Positions 7,596 to 16,058 of a stretch of 64,000 nt of DNA are shown piece by piece. Made by a program: the position numbers and the translations under genes. A model generated the notes under the pieces. That model saw nothing but the letters and a program-made list of their open reading frames with translations, had not been told where the DNA came from and did not search any database. How positions within the stretch are numbered: the first letter of the stretch is position 1; each line of letters begins with the position of its first letter. Source of the stretch: Clostridium sp. KNHs205 (GTDB lineage Bacteria; Bacillota; Clostridia; Lachnospirales; Lachnospiraceae); NCBI RefSeq assembly GCF_000702945.1, contig NZ_JNLE01000003.1, positions 2,279,501 to 2,343,500 of the forward strand, written 5' to 3'.

Positions 7596-9752
7596 ATGGC
7601 TATCTCATCTAAATTAATCAAAAAACAACTATTAAGATATAAATATAACATAGCAAACCGTTCTTTAGACACCTGCCGTTCTCATCAAGAGCTTCTAGGC
7701 AGATTAATTGGAATGCGGCAAAAAAGCAAGGTGATTATCCATGAAAGAAATTTTCCACAATTTAAAGGAGCAATGGTCATTCCAAAGCATGAAACAAAAA
7801 ATGGGGTGATGCTATATCTGCATGGAGGCGGATATATTTACGGGGGTATAGATTATGCTGTATCTATAGGATCGATATTTGCAGAGAAATGCAATGTGAG
7901 GGTGTTCTGTGCAGCATACCGGCTGGCTCCGGAACATCAATACCCGGCAGCTCTTGAGGATGCATTGACTTCATACCTGTATCTTATATCTAGCGGTTAT
8001 AAACCGGAGCAGATAATTTTCTGTGGTGAAAGTGCAGGTGGAGGACTTGTTTATTCGCTTTGCCTTTATCTAAAAGCTTGGAATATACCCCTGCCCGGAG
8101 GCGTAATCAGTATCTCACCATGGAGTGATCTGACTTTATCCGGTGCTTCATATAACTACAATAAAGAAGCTGATCCAAGCATGACAAAAGATGAACTGAT
8201 TTTCTATGCAAACTGTTATACCGATGATAAATTGAATCCTTTCGTATCACCCTTATATGGTGATTTTGCAGGTTTTCCATCATCGTTAATATTTGCTGGC
8301 GGCAGTGAAATTATGTTGGAGGATGCAAAACTGCTTCATGATAAGCTGCTATCTGACCGATGCACCAGCCGATTGATTGTTATGCCTGGAATGTGGCATG
8401 GATATGTACTTTATTGCTTAAAAGAAAACCGTTCAGATTTTAAAGAGATTAATATATTTCTAAATAGCAAGTTAGAGGATAAACCTAAGTTAATGTGGAT
8501 GCACCTTGATAACGCTGCTAAGATTTTTCCGGCAGCTTACCGCCGTAATAGTAATCATGTTTTCCGCTTATCAGCCACACTTTTTGATGTAATCGATAAA
8601 ACGGCATTACAGACAGCACTTGATGCTACAGTAAAGCGGTTTCCTACTATCGCTGTTAAGCTGAAACGAGGCATGTTTTGGTATTACCTAGAAGAAATAA
8701 ATATGGCCCCTGTTATAGAAGATGAAAAGAGTTATCCTATTGCAAGAATGCCCTTTGATAATATTCGGAAATGCGCCTTTCGTGTTCTAGTTTTTAATAA
8801 AAGAATAGCAGTAGAATTTTTTCATGCTCTCACTGATGGTAATGGCGGATTGGTTTTCCTGAAAACCCTTGTAGCTGAATATCTCAAGCAAAGATATGGA
8901 GTCGAAATTCCTTCCGATGAAGGCGTACTAAATAGTTTTGATCTTGCAACGGAAGAAGAAACACAGGACAGTTTCCCAAAATATGCCGGTGAAACAACAA
9001 AAAATCGGGATATAACCCGTGCATACAGACTTAAGGGTACAATTGAAAATGATGGATACCTCAATACCACAACTTTTCTATTTGACACCGAAGAAATACG
9101 TGCTATTGCCAAAAAATACAGAGTGACAATTACTGAATTCATGTCTGCTGTGCTACTGCAGGCCTGTTATGAAATACAAAATAAAGCTGTTCCTGGCAGA
9201 TATCAAAAACCTTTAAAGATTTTAATCCCTGTAAATCTAAGAAAGATTTTTAACAGTAAAACTTTAAGAAATTTTGCACTTTTTGTTACTCCCGGGATTA
9301 ATCCCCAAATGGGGTGCTGGTGTTTGGAGGAAATATGCAAATCAATTCATCATCAAATGGGATTATTGGTTAATGAAAAGGAAATGTCTGCAGTTATTGC
9401 ATCAAATATCAAATTTGAACAGGTTATGGTCCTGCGGCTTATGCCGTTATTTATTAAAAACCTGGCTATGAAAGCAGCTCATTATTTTGTAAGTGATGGA
9501 AAAAGCTGTCTTGCATTATCCAATCTGGGCGCTGCAGCTATACCGGACGAAATGAAAAAGTATGTTGACCGTTTCGATTTTTTACTTGGTGCAAGTCCTC
9601 GGAGTATTTATAATTGTGGAATGATTTCTTTCGAGGGTCTCTTATGTCTGAATTTTGTTAGAAGCATTCAAGAAAGCATATTGGAGCAAAAAGTATATGA
9701 AATATTTAGAAGTCTTGGAATACAAGTTAAAGTGGAAGGAAACCGGAGGTAA
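7596..9752 (+). CDS. Alpha/beta-hydrolase esterase fused to a condensation-like acyltransferase
   Basis: A 718-residue two-domain protein. Residues 1-300 are an HSL-family alpha/beta hydrolase: oxyanion motif HGGG at 76-79, nucleophile Ser146 in GESAGGG, and His268 in GMWHG. The Asp of the triad is probably in GSEIMLEDAKLL. Residues 305-718 resemble the alcohol acetyltransferase/condensation fold, with the catalytic HxxxDG motif at His410-Asp414 (HALTDGNGG) and a later SNLG segment. The fold of the second half normally moves an acyl group to an alcohol or amine, while the first half hydrolyses esters, so the fusion suggests acyl transfer or remodelling on one substrate. No signal peptide or membrane helix is seen. 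ATG has AAGGAG at 7581-7586. The next gene starts 5 bp after the stop, so the two are coupled. Substrate unknown. Confidence 0.8.
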   Translation: MAISSKLIKKQLLRYKYNIANRSLDTCRSHQELLGRLIGMRQKSKVIIHERNFPQFKGAMVIPKHETKNGVMLYLHGGGYIYGGIDYAVSIGSIFAEKCNVRVFCAAYRLAPEHQYPAALEDALTSYLYLISSGYKPEQIIFCGESAGGGLVYSLCLYLKAWNIPLPGGVISISPWSDLTLSGASYNYNKEADPSMTKDELIFYANCYTDDKLNPFVSPLYGDFAGFPSSLIFAGGSEIMLEDAKLLHDKLLSDRCTSRLIVMPGMWHGYVLYCLKENRSDFKEINIFLNSKLEDKPKLMWMHLDNAAKIFPAAYRRNSNHVFRLSATLFDVIDKTALQTALDATVKRFPTIAVKLKRGMFWYYLEEINMAPVIEDEKSYPIARMPFDNIRKCAFRVLVFNKRIAVEFFHALTDGNGGLVFLKTLVAEYLKQRYGVEIPSDEGVLNSFDLATEEETQDSFPKYAGETTKNRDITRAYRLKGTIENDGYLNTTTFLFDTEEIRAIAKKYRVTITEFMSAVLLQACYEIQNKAVPGRYQKPLKILIPVNLRKIFNSKTLRNFALFVTPGINPQMGCWCLEEICKSIHHQMGLLVNEKEMSAVIASNIKFEQVMVLRLMPLFIKNLAMKAAHYFVSDGKSCLALSNLGAAAIPDEMKKYVDRFDFLLGASPRSIYNCGMISFEGLLCLNFVRSIQESILEQKVYEIFRSLGIQVKVEGNRR

Positions 9753-9757
9753 ATGGT

Positions 9758-10453
9758 ATGTTTTGTATTAAATGCGGAGTGGAACTTTCAGATGGTCAAA
9801 AAAAGTGCCCCCTATGTAATACCGTAGCGTATCATCCCGATATTCCATTAGCTAATACGCCTGGGGCTTATCCTGCTTTTAAAAAGGAAAGCGAAAAATT
9901 AAAACCCATAGGATTATTAATTATAATGACAATCGTGTTTGCTATTGTATGTATGCTTATTTTATTTATTGATTATCAAGGTAATCAGGGCATAACATGG
10001 TCAGGTTATGTGGCAAACGGGATCATTTTACTTTATGTTTGGATAGCATTGCCTTTCTGGTTAAAGCGGAGCAATCCGGTAATCTATATTCCAATCAATC
10101 TTGTAACACTTGGAATTTATCTTGCCTATATAAATTACTTCACAAATGGACAATGGTTTTTAACTTTTGCGCTTCCTATTGTTCTGGTTTTAAGCGTTTG
10201 TCTGACAGCAACAGCGGCATTGTTGCATTATCTTCATAAAGGCTATTTGTTTATTGCAAGCTCTGTATGGTTTGCTTTGGGCGGGTTTATGATGATGCTG
10301 GAAGCTCTTATAAATTACACCTTTGGTGTAAGTGATACCTTGATATGGGCGCCATATCCCTTTGCTACCTGCTGTTTTATAGGAATTAGCTTAATTGTAA
10401 TTGCTATTCACCGGCCTTTACGTGAATCTCTGCATAAACGGTTTTTTATATGA
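9758..10453 (+). CDS. Zinc-ribbon multi-span membrane protein (DUF6320-like)
   Basis: A 231-residue protein that opens with a zinc ribbon, CxxC at FCIKCG and a second CxxC at KCPLCN. A linker of about 30 residues follows, then six or so hydrophobic helices from residue 50 onward. The layout matches the family I know as DUF6320, which often sits beside alcohol-acetyltransferase-like genes in clostridia; this is recall, not a search. The ribosome site GGAGG overlaps the end of the upstream fusion gene and the gap is only 5 bp, so the two products are made together. It may anchor or assist the acyltransferase at the membrane, but no catalytic motif is visible. Function unknown. Confidence 0.75.
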   Translation: MFCIKCGVELSDGQKKCPLCNTVAYHPDIPLANTPGAYPAFKKESEKLKPIGLLIIMTIVFAIVCMLILFIDYQGNQGITWSGYVANGIILLYVWIALPFWLKRSNPVIYIPINLVTLGIYLAYINYFTNGQWFLTFALPIVLVLSVCLTATAALLHYLHKGYLFIASSVWFALGGFMMMLEALINYTFGVSDTLIWAPYPFATCCFIGISLIVIAIHRPLRESLHKRFFI

Positions 10454-10567
10454 GTATTTATCTATTTAAATCATTACTATAATGAATTATCTGACTGATT
10501 TCATAGATTTGCTTTACTTGCGCAGGCTGGGTTTAATTTCGTAAAATTGGCTATAATTATACCACAA

Positions 10568-10606
10568 AATAAGGCGCTACTACTTCGCTTTGTAGAGCGC
10601 CTTATT
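10568..10606. terminator. Bidirectional terminator between convergent genes
   Basis: AATAAGGCGCT (10568-10578) pairs with AGCGCCTTATT (10596-10606), flanked by A on one side and T on the other. It lies between the zinc-ribbon membrane protein gene and the convergent lacI-type gene. Confidence 0.75.
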
Positions 10607-10707
10607 TATTGTTGGCTTTAGTCTGTTGAGCATAAAGGAGTTTCCTGCAACAGAGAAATGGATGGCCTATTTAGGTAGGCTATTAAATAATTTCTGGTTT
10701 TACTATA

Positions 10708-11715
10708 TTATTGTATCTTTGTAGTACCGCCCCATTGATAATTGACAGGTAAAAGTGTGAGACTGGGTATTACCTTTTTCTCATCAGCCAGAACGATTTC
10801 CACACATAATTGACTTAAGTCTTTTATAGGCTGGCAGATGGTTGAAATAAATAAACCATTTCTTACATCGCCAAATTTATAGATACCATCAAATCCAATT
10901 ATCTGAATATCCTCCGGCACGCGGTATCCCATTTCCTGAAGTATTTTTAGAGTCATATATCCGTTATAATCGGTATTTGCAAAAACTCCATCAAAAGAGA
11001 GTGTACCATCTTGATTTTTATGGTCATTAATAAATTTAGTAATCATTTCTTTAGGGTCATCACAATCCAAAGCATCCAGATAGTCCGGTTCAATACCATG
11101 ATTTTTGCAGGCTGCTAAATAACCCAGTTTTCTCTTATCAGCTTCCCCTGCAAAAGTTGAGTGAAAACGTATGTAAACCGGTTTTTTGCACCCTAATTCC
11201 ATCAGTTTATTAATAGCTAAGACTCCTCCTGCATAATTATCGGAAGAAACTCTTGGAATTGCCGTATTCTCCAGATAACGGTCAAAGGTTACAATGGGAA
11301 TATGAGGAGGAACATGATTTCCAATATCTGAATAAGTCAATGCTATTATCCCATCCGTTTTTGCTTGGGAAGCAAGATTAAGATATTCAATCTCTTTTTC
11401 CGGCACCCCATTAGAACAGCAAAGCATTAGTTTATAGCCATGCTGATAAACAGCCGATTCAATATAATGGGTAAAAGCAGCATAAAAAGGATTTTGGGTA
11501 TCAGGAACGATTAGTGTTATAGTCTTGGTACGTTGGGTTTTTAAGCCTCTGGCGTAGGTATTTACCTGGTAATCTAATTTCTTTATTGCTTTATCAACTT
11601 TTTCTTTATAGTCTGCACCAACAGGTATTCCATTTATTACTTTTGAGACTGTACCTAGTGCAACTCCGGCTTCTCTCGCAACATCTTTCATAGTGGGAGC
11701 TGTGTTTTTATTCAA
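10708..11715 (-). CDS. LacI family repressor of the fructan island
   Basis: A 335-residue LacI/GalR regulator. The N-terminal helix-turn-helix is MKDVAREAGVALGTVSKVIN, then the hinge helix YARGLKTQ, and a periplasmic-binding-protein-like core from about residue 60 (TITLIVPDTQNPFYAAF). I prefer the TTG at 11715, which has GAGGGG six bases upstream. An ATG at 11733 adds six residues but has AAGGAG 14 bases away. Three identical TGAAACGTTACA sites lie in the divergent region: one 57 bp upstream of this start and two over the promoter and leader of the ABC importer. The protein therefore probably represses both itself and the importer until a fructo-oligosaccharide or its product binds. The ligand is inferred from the neighbouring GH32 and fructokinase genes. 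Confidence 0.9.
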   Translation of the reverse strand: MNKNTAPTMKDVAREAGVALGTVSKVINGIPVGADYKEKVDKAIKKLDYQVNTYARGLKTQRTKTITLIVPDTQNPFYAAFTHYIESAVYQHGYKLMLCCSNGVPEKEIEYLNLASQAKTDGIIALTYSDIGNHVPPHIPIVTFDRYLENTAIPRVSSDNYAGGVLAINKLMELGCKKPVYIRFHSTFAGEADKRKLGYLAACKNHGIEPDYLDALDCDDPKEMITKFINDHKNQDGTLSFDGVFANTDYNGYMTLKILQEMGYRVPEDIQIIGFDGIYKFGDVRNGLFISTICQPIKDLSQLCVEIVLADEKKVIPSLTLLPVNYQWGGTTKIQ

Positions 11716-11771
11716 TTTAATCCCCTCTTTCATAAATAATTGTAAATCTCCTTCTATTATACATAAGATTA

Positions 11772-11783
11772 TGAAACGTTACA
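11772..11783. promoter_or_regulatory. LacI-type operator 1
   Basis: TGAAACGTTACA, one base from the perfect palindrome TGTAACGTTACA. It lies in front of the repressor gene and so suggests autoregulation. It is identical to the sites at 11904 and 12002. Confidence 0.75.
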
Positions 11784-11859
11784 ATCATTAATAGTATACA
11801 AATAGTACAATTAATAATTAATAAATTATACAAATGTATCGTTTTTGTGAAAGATTTAA

Positions 11860-11888
11860 TTGACAAAATCACTACTTTGGTTTATTGT
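11860..11888 (+). promoter_or_regulatory. Promoter of the fructan-island ABC importer
   Basis: A perfect -35 TTGACA (11860-11865) is followed after 17 bp by TATTGT (11883-11888). Transcription would begin near 11895, directly in front of operator 2. An alternative -10, TATAAA at 11888-11893, has too long a spacer. Confidence 0.6.
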
Positions 11889-11903
11889 ATAAAATATGAA
11901 CAA

Positions 11904-11915
11904 TGAAACGTTACA
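11904..11915. promoter_or_regulatory. LacI-type operator 2
   Basis: TGAAACGTTACA just downstream of the predicted transcription start, where bound repressor would block the polymerase. Confidence 0.78.
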
Positions 11916-12001
11916 CGAAATATGTATGGAATCATATTCTATTTTATAATAATTTTTACATAATGGCAGATAGATTATGATTCTAATTTCTTTTCTTTGC
12001 G

Positions 12002-12013
12002 TGAAACGTTACA
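12002..12013. promoter_or_regulatory. LacI-type operator 3
   Basis: A third exact TGAAACGTTACA copy, 98 bp after operator 2 and only a few bases before the ribosome site of the permease gene. The two downstream sites could form a repression loop or a roadblock pair. Confidence 0.75.
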
Positions 12014-12030
12014 TATTGGAGGAGGTTTCA

Positions 12031-12978
12031 ATGAAAAAAATAGAAAAAATATCAATGCTATCAATTTCTAAGAGATCATTAAGCAAGAGAATACTAAAGC
12101 ATTGGGAATTTTACCTGTTACTTTTACCAGGCATTTTACTAACTGTAATCTATAAATACATACCTATGTATGGAATTCAAATTGCTTTTCGTGATTATAA
12201 TCCGATTGACGGTTTCTTTGGAAGTCCATGGGTAGGATTAAAATGGTTTGAGAAGTTCTTCAATAATTACCGAAGTATTAGAATGATTCGGAATACAGTG
12301 CTTTTGAGTCTATATAGTCTCCTTTGGTCTTTTCCAATACCAATTATTTTGGCACTTTTAGTAAATCAGGTGAGACAAAAGAAGTTTCAAAGAGTTATCC
12401 AGACAGTATTATATGCACCTCATTTTATATCAGTAATGATATTATGCGGTATGCTTCGAATTTTTTTATCTCCAAATGGAGGGTTGCTTAATGAGTTAGC
12501 CCAAATATTTGGTGCAAGCGGAGCTATTAATTATATAGACCAGGCAAGCGCCTTCCGGTCCATATACATTTCTTCCGGCATCTGGCAGGATGCAGGTTGG
12601 GGAATGATTATTTACCTGGCTACACTATCCTGTGTGGATGCATCACTTCACGAGGCAGCGAAAGTGGATGGTGCAACTGCCTGGCAGAGAATGCTCCACA
12701 TTGATATTCCGGCGTTGATACCGATTATTGTCATACAGTTAATAATGTCCTTTGGAAGCTTAATGAGCGTGGGTTTTGATAAGGCTTTCCTGCTGCAGAC
12801 GAATTTAAATAAAGAAACCTCTGAGATAATTGCAACCTATGTTTATGAACAGGGTATGTTAAAAGCAATGTACAGTTTTTCAACAGCAGTTGGACTATTT
12901 AATACGGCAATAAATCTGATATTACTTGGTTGTGTAAATAAAATCTGCAAAAAGATTTCGGATGTTAGCTTTATATAG
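12031..12978 (+). CDS. Sugar ABC transporter permease (LplB/YtcP type)
   Basis: A 315-residue integral membrane permease. The ATG at 12031 is chosen because GGAGGAGG stands at 12018-12025. An in-frame ATG at 11977 would lie upstream of operator 3 and has no ribosome site. The N-terminal motif LLLPGILLTVIYKYIPMYGI and the following AFRDYNPIDGFFGSPWVG are characteristic of the LplB group of oligosaccharide permeases. Six membrane helices are visible, and the ATPase-coupling EAA loop reads HEAAKVDGATAWQRMLHIDI. With the next two genes it forms an importer that lacks its own ATPase; such systems usually share an MsmK-type ATPase encoded elsewhere. Located first in the LacI-controlled operon, it probably imports fructo-oligosaccharides. 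Confidence 0.9.
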   Translation: MKKIEKISMLSISKRSLSKRILKHWEFYLLLLPGILLTVIYKYIPMYGIQIAFRDYNPIDGFFGSPWVGLKWFEKFFNNYRSIRMIRNTVLLSLYSLLWSFPIPIILALLVNQVRQKKFQRVIQTVLYAPHFISVMILCGMLRIFLSPNGGLLNELAQIFGASGAINYIDQASAFRSIYISSGIWQDAGWGMIIYLATLSCVDASLHEAAKVDGATAWQRMLHIDIPALIPIIVIQLIMSFGSLMSVGFDKAFLLQTNLNKETSEIIATYVYEQGMLKAMYSFSTAVGLFNTAINLILLGCVNKICKKISDVSFI

Positions 12979-13089
12979 GCTAAGTAATTTAATTTTACTT
13001 AAGTTTACATACTGTAATTCTTTATCAGGTAGAATACAAACTTTTATAACTATTAGTGCCGAAAATGGCAGTGGCGGAACGGAGATTAT

Positions 13090-14001
13090 ATGAAAAAAAT
13101 AAGAAATAGCGGAGGAAGTGTTCTGGGGGGCTCAGACAAAGTCTTTGAAATTGGAAATAAATTATTCCTTCTTGGTTTAGTAATAATAGTAGCTTATCCT
13201 TTGTATTACGTTCTAATAGCGTCAGTATCCAATCCATATGATGTGTATGCCGGAAAAACCTTTTTATTGCCTTCAAAATTTACATTAGAAGGATACCGTA
13301 GAGTTTTTGAAGAAAAATCCATTGCGATGGGTTATATAAACAGTATTTATTATACGGTATTGGGGACATTTATATCGGTAGCATTAGTTATTACCAGTTC
13401 CTATGCACTTTCTAGAAAAAGTTTACCGGGCAGAAAAATTATTATGATTTTTTATGTAATAACCATGTATTTTGGCGGAGGATTAATACCTACTTACCTG
13501 GTTGTATCAAAAACAGGACTCATGAATTCCCTTTGGGCTCTTATTTTACCGGGAGGTGTTGCAGTATTTAATGTAATTGTAGCACGGACATTCTTTGAAA
13601 CCAGTATACCAGAAGAACTTTATGAAGCGGCGCAAATTGACGGCAGCAGTAATCTGGGTACTTTTATTAAAATTGTTTTGCCCTTGTCAAAATCCATTAT
13701 TGCAGTTATGGTTATTTATTCCATGGTTGCGTATTGGAATGATTGGTTTACATCCCTTATCTATATGACAGATAAAGCGAAATATCCATTACAGCTGGCT
13801 CTTAGGCAGATATTAATTAAAAGCCAGGCAACAGCTACGATGATAGGAAATATGGATGGAGGTTATGCAGAAGCAAACCGGATTACCGAGATGATTAAAT
13901 TTGCCTCGATTGTAGTAGGATCTGTACCCATGCTGATTGCCTATCCTTTTGTACAAAAGCATTTTGAAAAAGGCTTTATGGCTGGAGCTGTTAAAGGCTA
14001 G
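13090..14001 (+). CDS. Sugar ABC transporter permease (LplC/YtcP type)
   Basis: A 303-residue permease, second half of the membrane pore. Six membrane helices are visible. The EAA loop reads YEAAQIDGSSNLGTFIKIVL, and the C-terminus ends in the typical QKHFEKGFMAGAVKG of the carbohydrate CUT1 group. The ATG follows a CGGAG site at 13078-13082. A 111-bp gap separates it from the first permease gene, with only a minor GCC/GGC hairpin and no terminator. The lipoprotein gene follows after 58 bp. It works with the products of 12031-12978 and 14060-15691. Confidence 0.9.
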   Translation: MKKIRNSGGSVLGGSDKVFEIGNKLFLLGLVIIVAYPLYYVLIASVSNPYDVYAGKTFLLPSKFTLEGYRRVFEEKSIAMGYINSIYYTVLGTFISVALVITSSYALSRKSLPGRKIIMIFYVITMYFGGGLIPTYLVVSKTGLMNSLWALILPGGVAVFNVIVARTFFETSIPEELYEAAQIDGSSNLGTFIKIVLPLSKSIIAVMVIYSMVAYWNDWFTSLIYMTDKAKYPLQLALRQILIKSQATATMIGNMDGGYAEANRITEMIKFASIVVGSVPMLIAYPFVQKHFEKGFMAGAVKG

Positions 14002-14059
14002 CCTTAACATAAAGCTGCTACATGTAACAAAAATTATTATTTAAGAGGAGGGTTTTACA

Positions 14060-15691
14060 ATGAGAAAAAACTTTAAAAAGCTGTTAAGTTTAATGGTTCT
14101 GACAACTGTGATTGTTGCTATGGGTGGTTGCAGCAACTCCGGTAAAGGTAAGTCAGAATCAGCAGAAAGTACCAAAACAAAATCAAATAATTTCAGTATT
14201 TTTGCGGGAATTAGTTCTTTATCGCCAGATAACAGCGAGAAAACATTAATTAAACAAATGAATGAAGCTATGGGAGTAACTATTGATTGGAATTGTATAT
14301 CCGGTGATACCCTGACAGAGAAAAAGAATCTGCTGCTAAATACAGGCTCCGATCTGCCGGATGCTATCATGGGGGCTTCACTGACTGATTATGAATTAAT
14401 TACATATGGTGCAAGTGGTATGCTTATTCCTTTGGAAGATTATATCAACAAAGAAACAATGCCTAATTTAATGAAAGTTATTGAAGAACGTCCTAACCTG
14501 TTAGCAACTTCTACGATGCCGGACGGACATATTTATTCTTTGCCAAGTATCTCAGAGATGGGATTTACCTATTCAAACGGAAATGACTATTATATTGGAG
14601 CAATTCCTCAATTTACAAGCATAAATAAAGACTGGTTAAAAGCTGTAGGTATGGAAATGCCGAAAACCATTGATGAACTGCATGATGTTCTGGTTGCATT
14701 CAGGGATAAGGATTGTAATGGAAATGGAGATCCATCCGATGAAATTCCATTATCCTTTATGTATGGCAACTGGTGTGCAGGTATGACAACTTTGTTCTCT
14801 GCTTTTGGATTTACCGATTACAATGATCAACACCGTGCAATTAAGGATGGAAAGGTCTATTATCAGGCAGCAACTGAAAATTATAAAGCAGCGATTAAAT
14901 ACTTCCATGAGTGGTATAAAGAAGGACTCATTGATACAGAAGCATTTTCTCAGGATTCAAGCCAGTACATTGCAAAAGGCTCCGCAGACGACGCAAAATT
15001 AGGCGTATATGTATGGTGGGAGATTCCTGAGGTAGTTGGCTCCAAACATGCTGCAAGTTATGAGTATCTGCCTTTTCTTACCGATGCCCAGGGAAACAGC
15101 GGTGTAAATCTGAATGAACAGGGGACAACGTCACATGCTTCTTTTGCAGTAACTAAGGAATGTAAAAATGTTGAATTACTTCTTAAATGGGTAGACCAAT
15201 TATATGATCCCATTAATAGTATGCAGGCTATCTATGGTCCAATTGGAGAATTCTTCGCAGAAAAACCGGATGAAAACGGTGTATATAAAACCAAAACACT
15301 TGCTGAAGGAGAGACAGAAGGTGAGCTAAAGAGTAAGCTGGAATTATACGGTCCCACAAGACAATTATCCACAGATTTCGGTACTTATTATTATATGGAG
15401 GACCGTGCACAGCAAAGATTGAAGGATTTAAAAGATTTCTGGTTTCAGAATGTTGATAATTTTGAATACTATCCAAGTGTAACTTACACTTTAGAGGAAA
15501 CAGAAACTATAAATGAATACATTAGTGACATCCAGTCTTTAACCTCTGAACAGACTGCAAGATGGTTAACAGAAGGTGGAATTGATGAAGAATGGGATTC
15601 TTATATAAGCCAACTTGACAGCATCGGTTTACAAGAAGTAATTAAGGCTTGGCAGGATGCATACGACAGATACCAGGCTGCATTAAAATAA
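14060..15691 (+). CDS. Sugar ABC transporter substrate-binding lipoprotein
   Basis: A 543-residue extracellular binding protein anchored by lipid. The signal peptide has basic N-terminal residues, a hydrophobic core, and a lipobox ending VAMGGC with acylated Cys24, followed by a flexible Ser/Lys/Glu-rich linker to about residue 42. The length and the body, with repeated Asp-rich loops such as DKDCNGNGDPSDE, fit the LplA/LipO group of large binding proteins that serve LplB/LplC permeases. This group binds oligosaccharides rather than single sugars. The ribosome site is AGAGGAGGG at 14043-14051. It is third in the LacI-regulated operon and a hairpin follows at 15784. The ligand is inferred to be a fructan fragment. 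Confidence 0.9.
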   Translation: MRKNFKKLLSLMVLTTVIVAMGGCSNSGKGKSESAESTKTKSNNFSIFAGISSLSPDNSEKTLIKQMNEAMGVTIDWNCISGDTLTEKKNLLLNTGSDLPDAIMGASLTDYELITYGASGMLIPLEDYINKETMPNLMKVIEERPNLLATSTMPDGHIYSLPSISEMGFTYSNGNDYYIGAIPQFTSINKDWLKAVGMEMPKTIDELHDVLVAFRDKDCNGNGDPSDEIPLSFMYGNWCAGMTTLFSAFGFTDYNDQHRAIKDGKVYYQAATENYKAAIKYFHEWYKEGLIDTEAFSQDSSQYIAKGSADDAKLGVYVWWEIPEVVGSKHAASYEYLPFLTDAQGNSGVNLNEQGTTSHASFAVTKECKNVELLLKWVDQLYDPINSMQAIYGPIGEFFAEKPDENGVYKTKTLAEGETEGELKSKLELYGPTRQLSTDFGTYYYMEDRAQQRLKDLKDFWFQNVDNFEYYPSVTYTLEETETINEYISDIQSLTSEQTARWLTEGGIDEEWDSYISQLDSIGLQEVIKAWQDAYDRYQAALK

Positions 15692-15783
15692 TTCTTCAGA
15701 ATATCTTTGGGGCAGCAGGACTTTGTTAAATGGTTGCAGGACCATAAGACAGCTATGTTTAATCTATAAATTAGTTCGTAATA

Positions 15784-15817
15784 CGCTGACAAATGAGTTC
15801 GATTGCATTTGTCAGCG
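15784..15817 (+). terminator. Hairpin, probable terminator of the importer operon
   Basis: CGCTGACAAATG (15784-15795) pairs perfectly with CATTTGTCAGCG (15806-15817). Only short T stretches follow (CATATTTAAT), so it may be a weak terminator or an RNA-stabilising hairpin. Confidence 0.6.
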
Positions 15818-16058
15818 CATATTTAATCCAGCCTATAAATTCCTTGACTTCTTTAAGAAACTGTTAAAAAGTTATTTTCAGAAACATTAGTTATAGTCAA
15901 GGATTAAGAATATAATTCAACGGGCTACTTCTCTGGTAGGATGTTTAACAATGGATAACATATTCTTTCATATACATATGTAGTTGATAAAGAAACAGAG
16001 AATCATGAATTTTGATTATATTTTCCAAAATTTACAGCCAAGAAAGGGAGGTGACATA
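15818..16058 (+). other. Leader region before the LamG-GH32 gene
   Basis: About 240 bp without a gene. TCCTTGACT (15841-15849) and AGTCAAGGA (15895-15903) form a 9-bp perfect inverted repeat 45 bp apart, which could be a hairpin or a two-part operator. A near-consensus ribosome site AGGGAGGTGA at 16045-16054 fixes the TTG start at 16059. No LacI-type operator was found here. Confidence 0.45.

Noticed and set aside
11977..12030. Upstream ATG of the first permease gene
   Set aside because: It precedes the third LacI operator and lacks a ribosome site; ATG 12031 follows GGAGGAGG.
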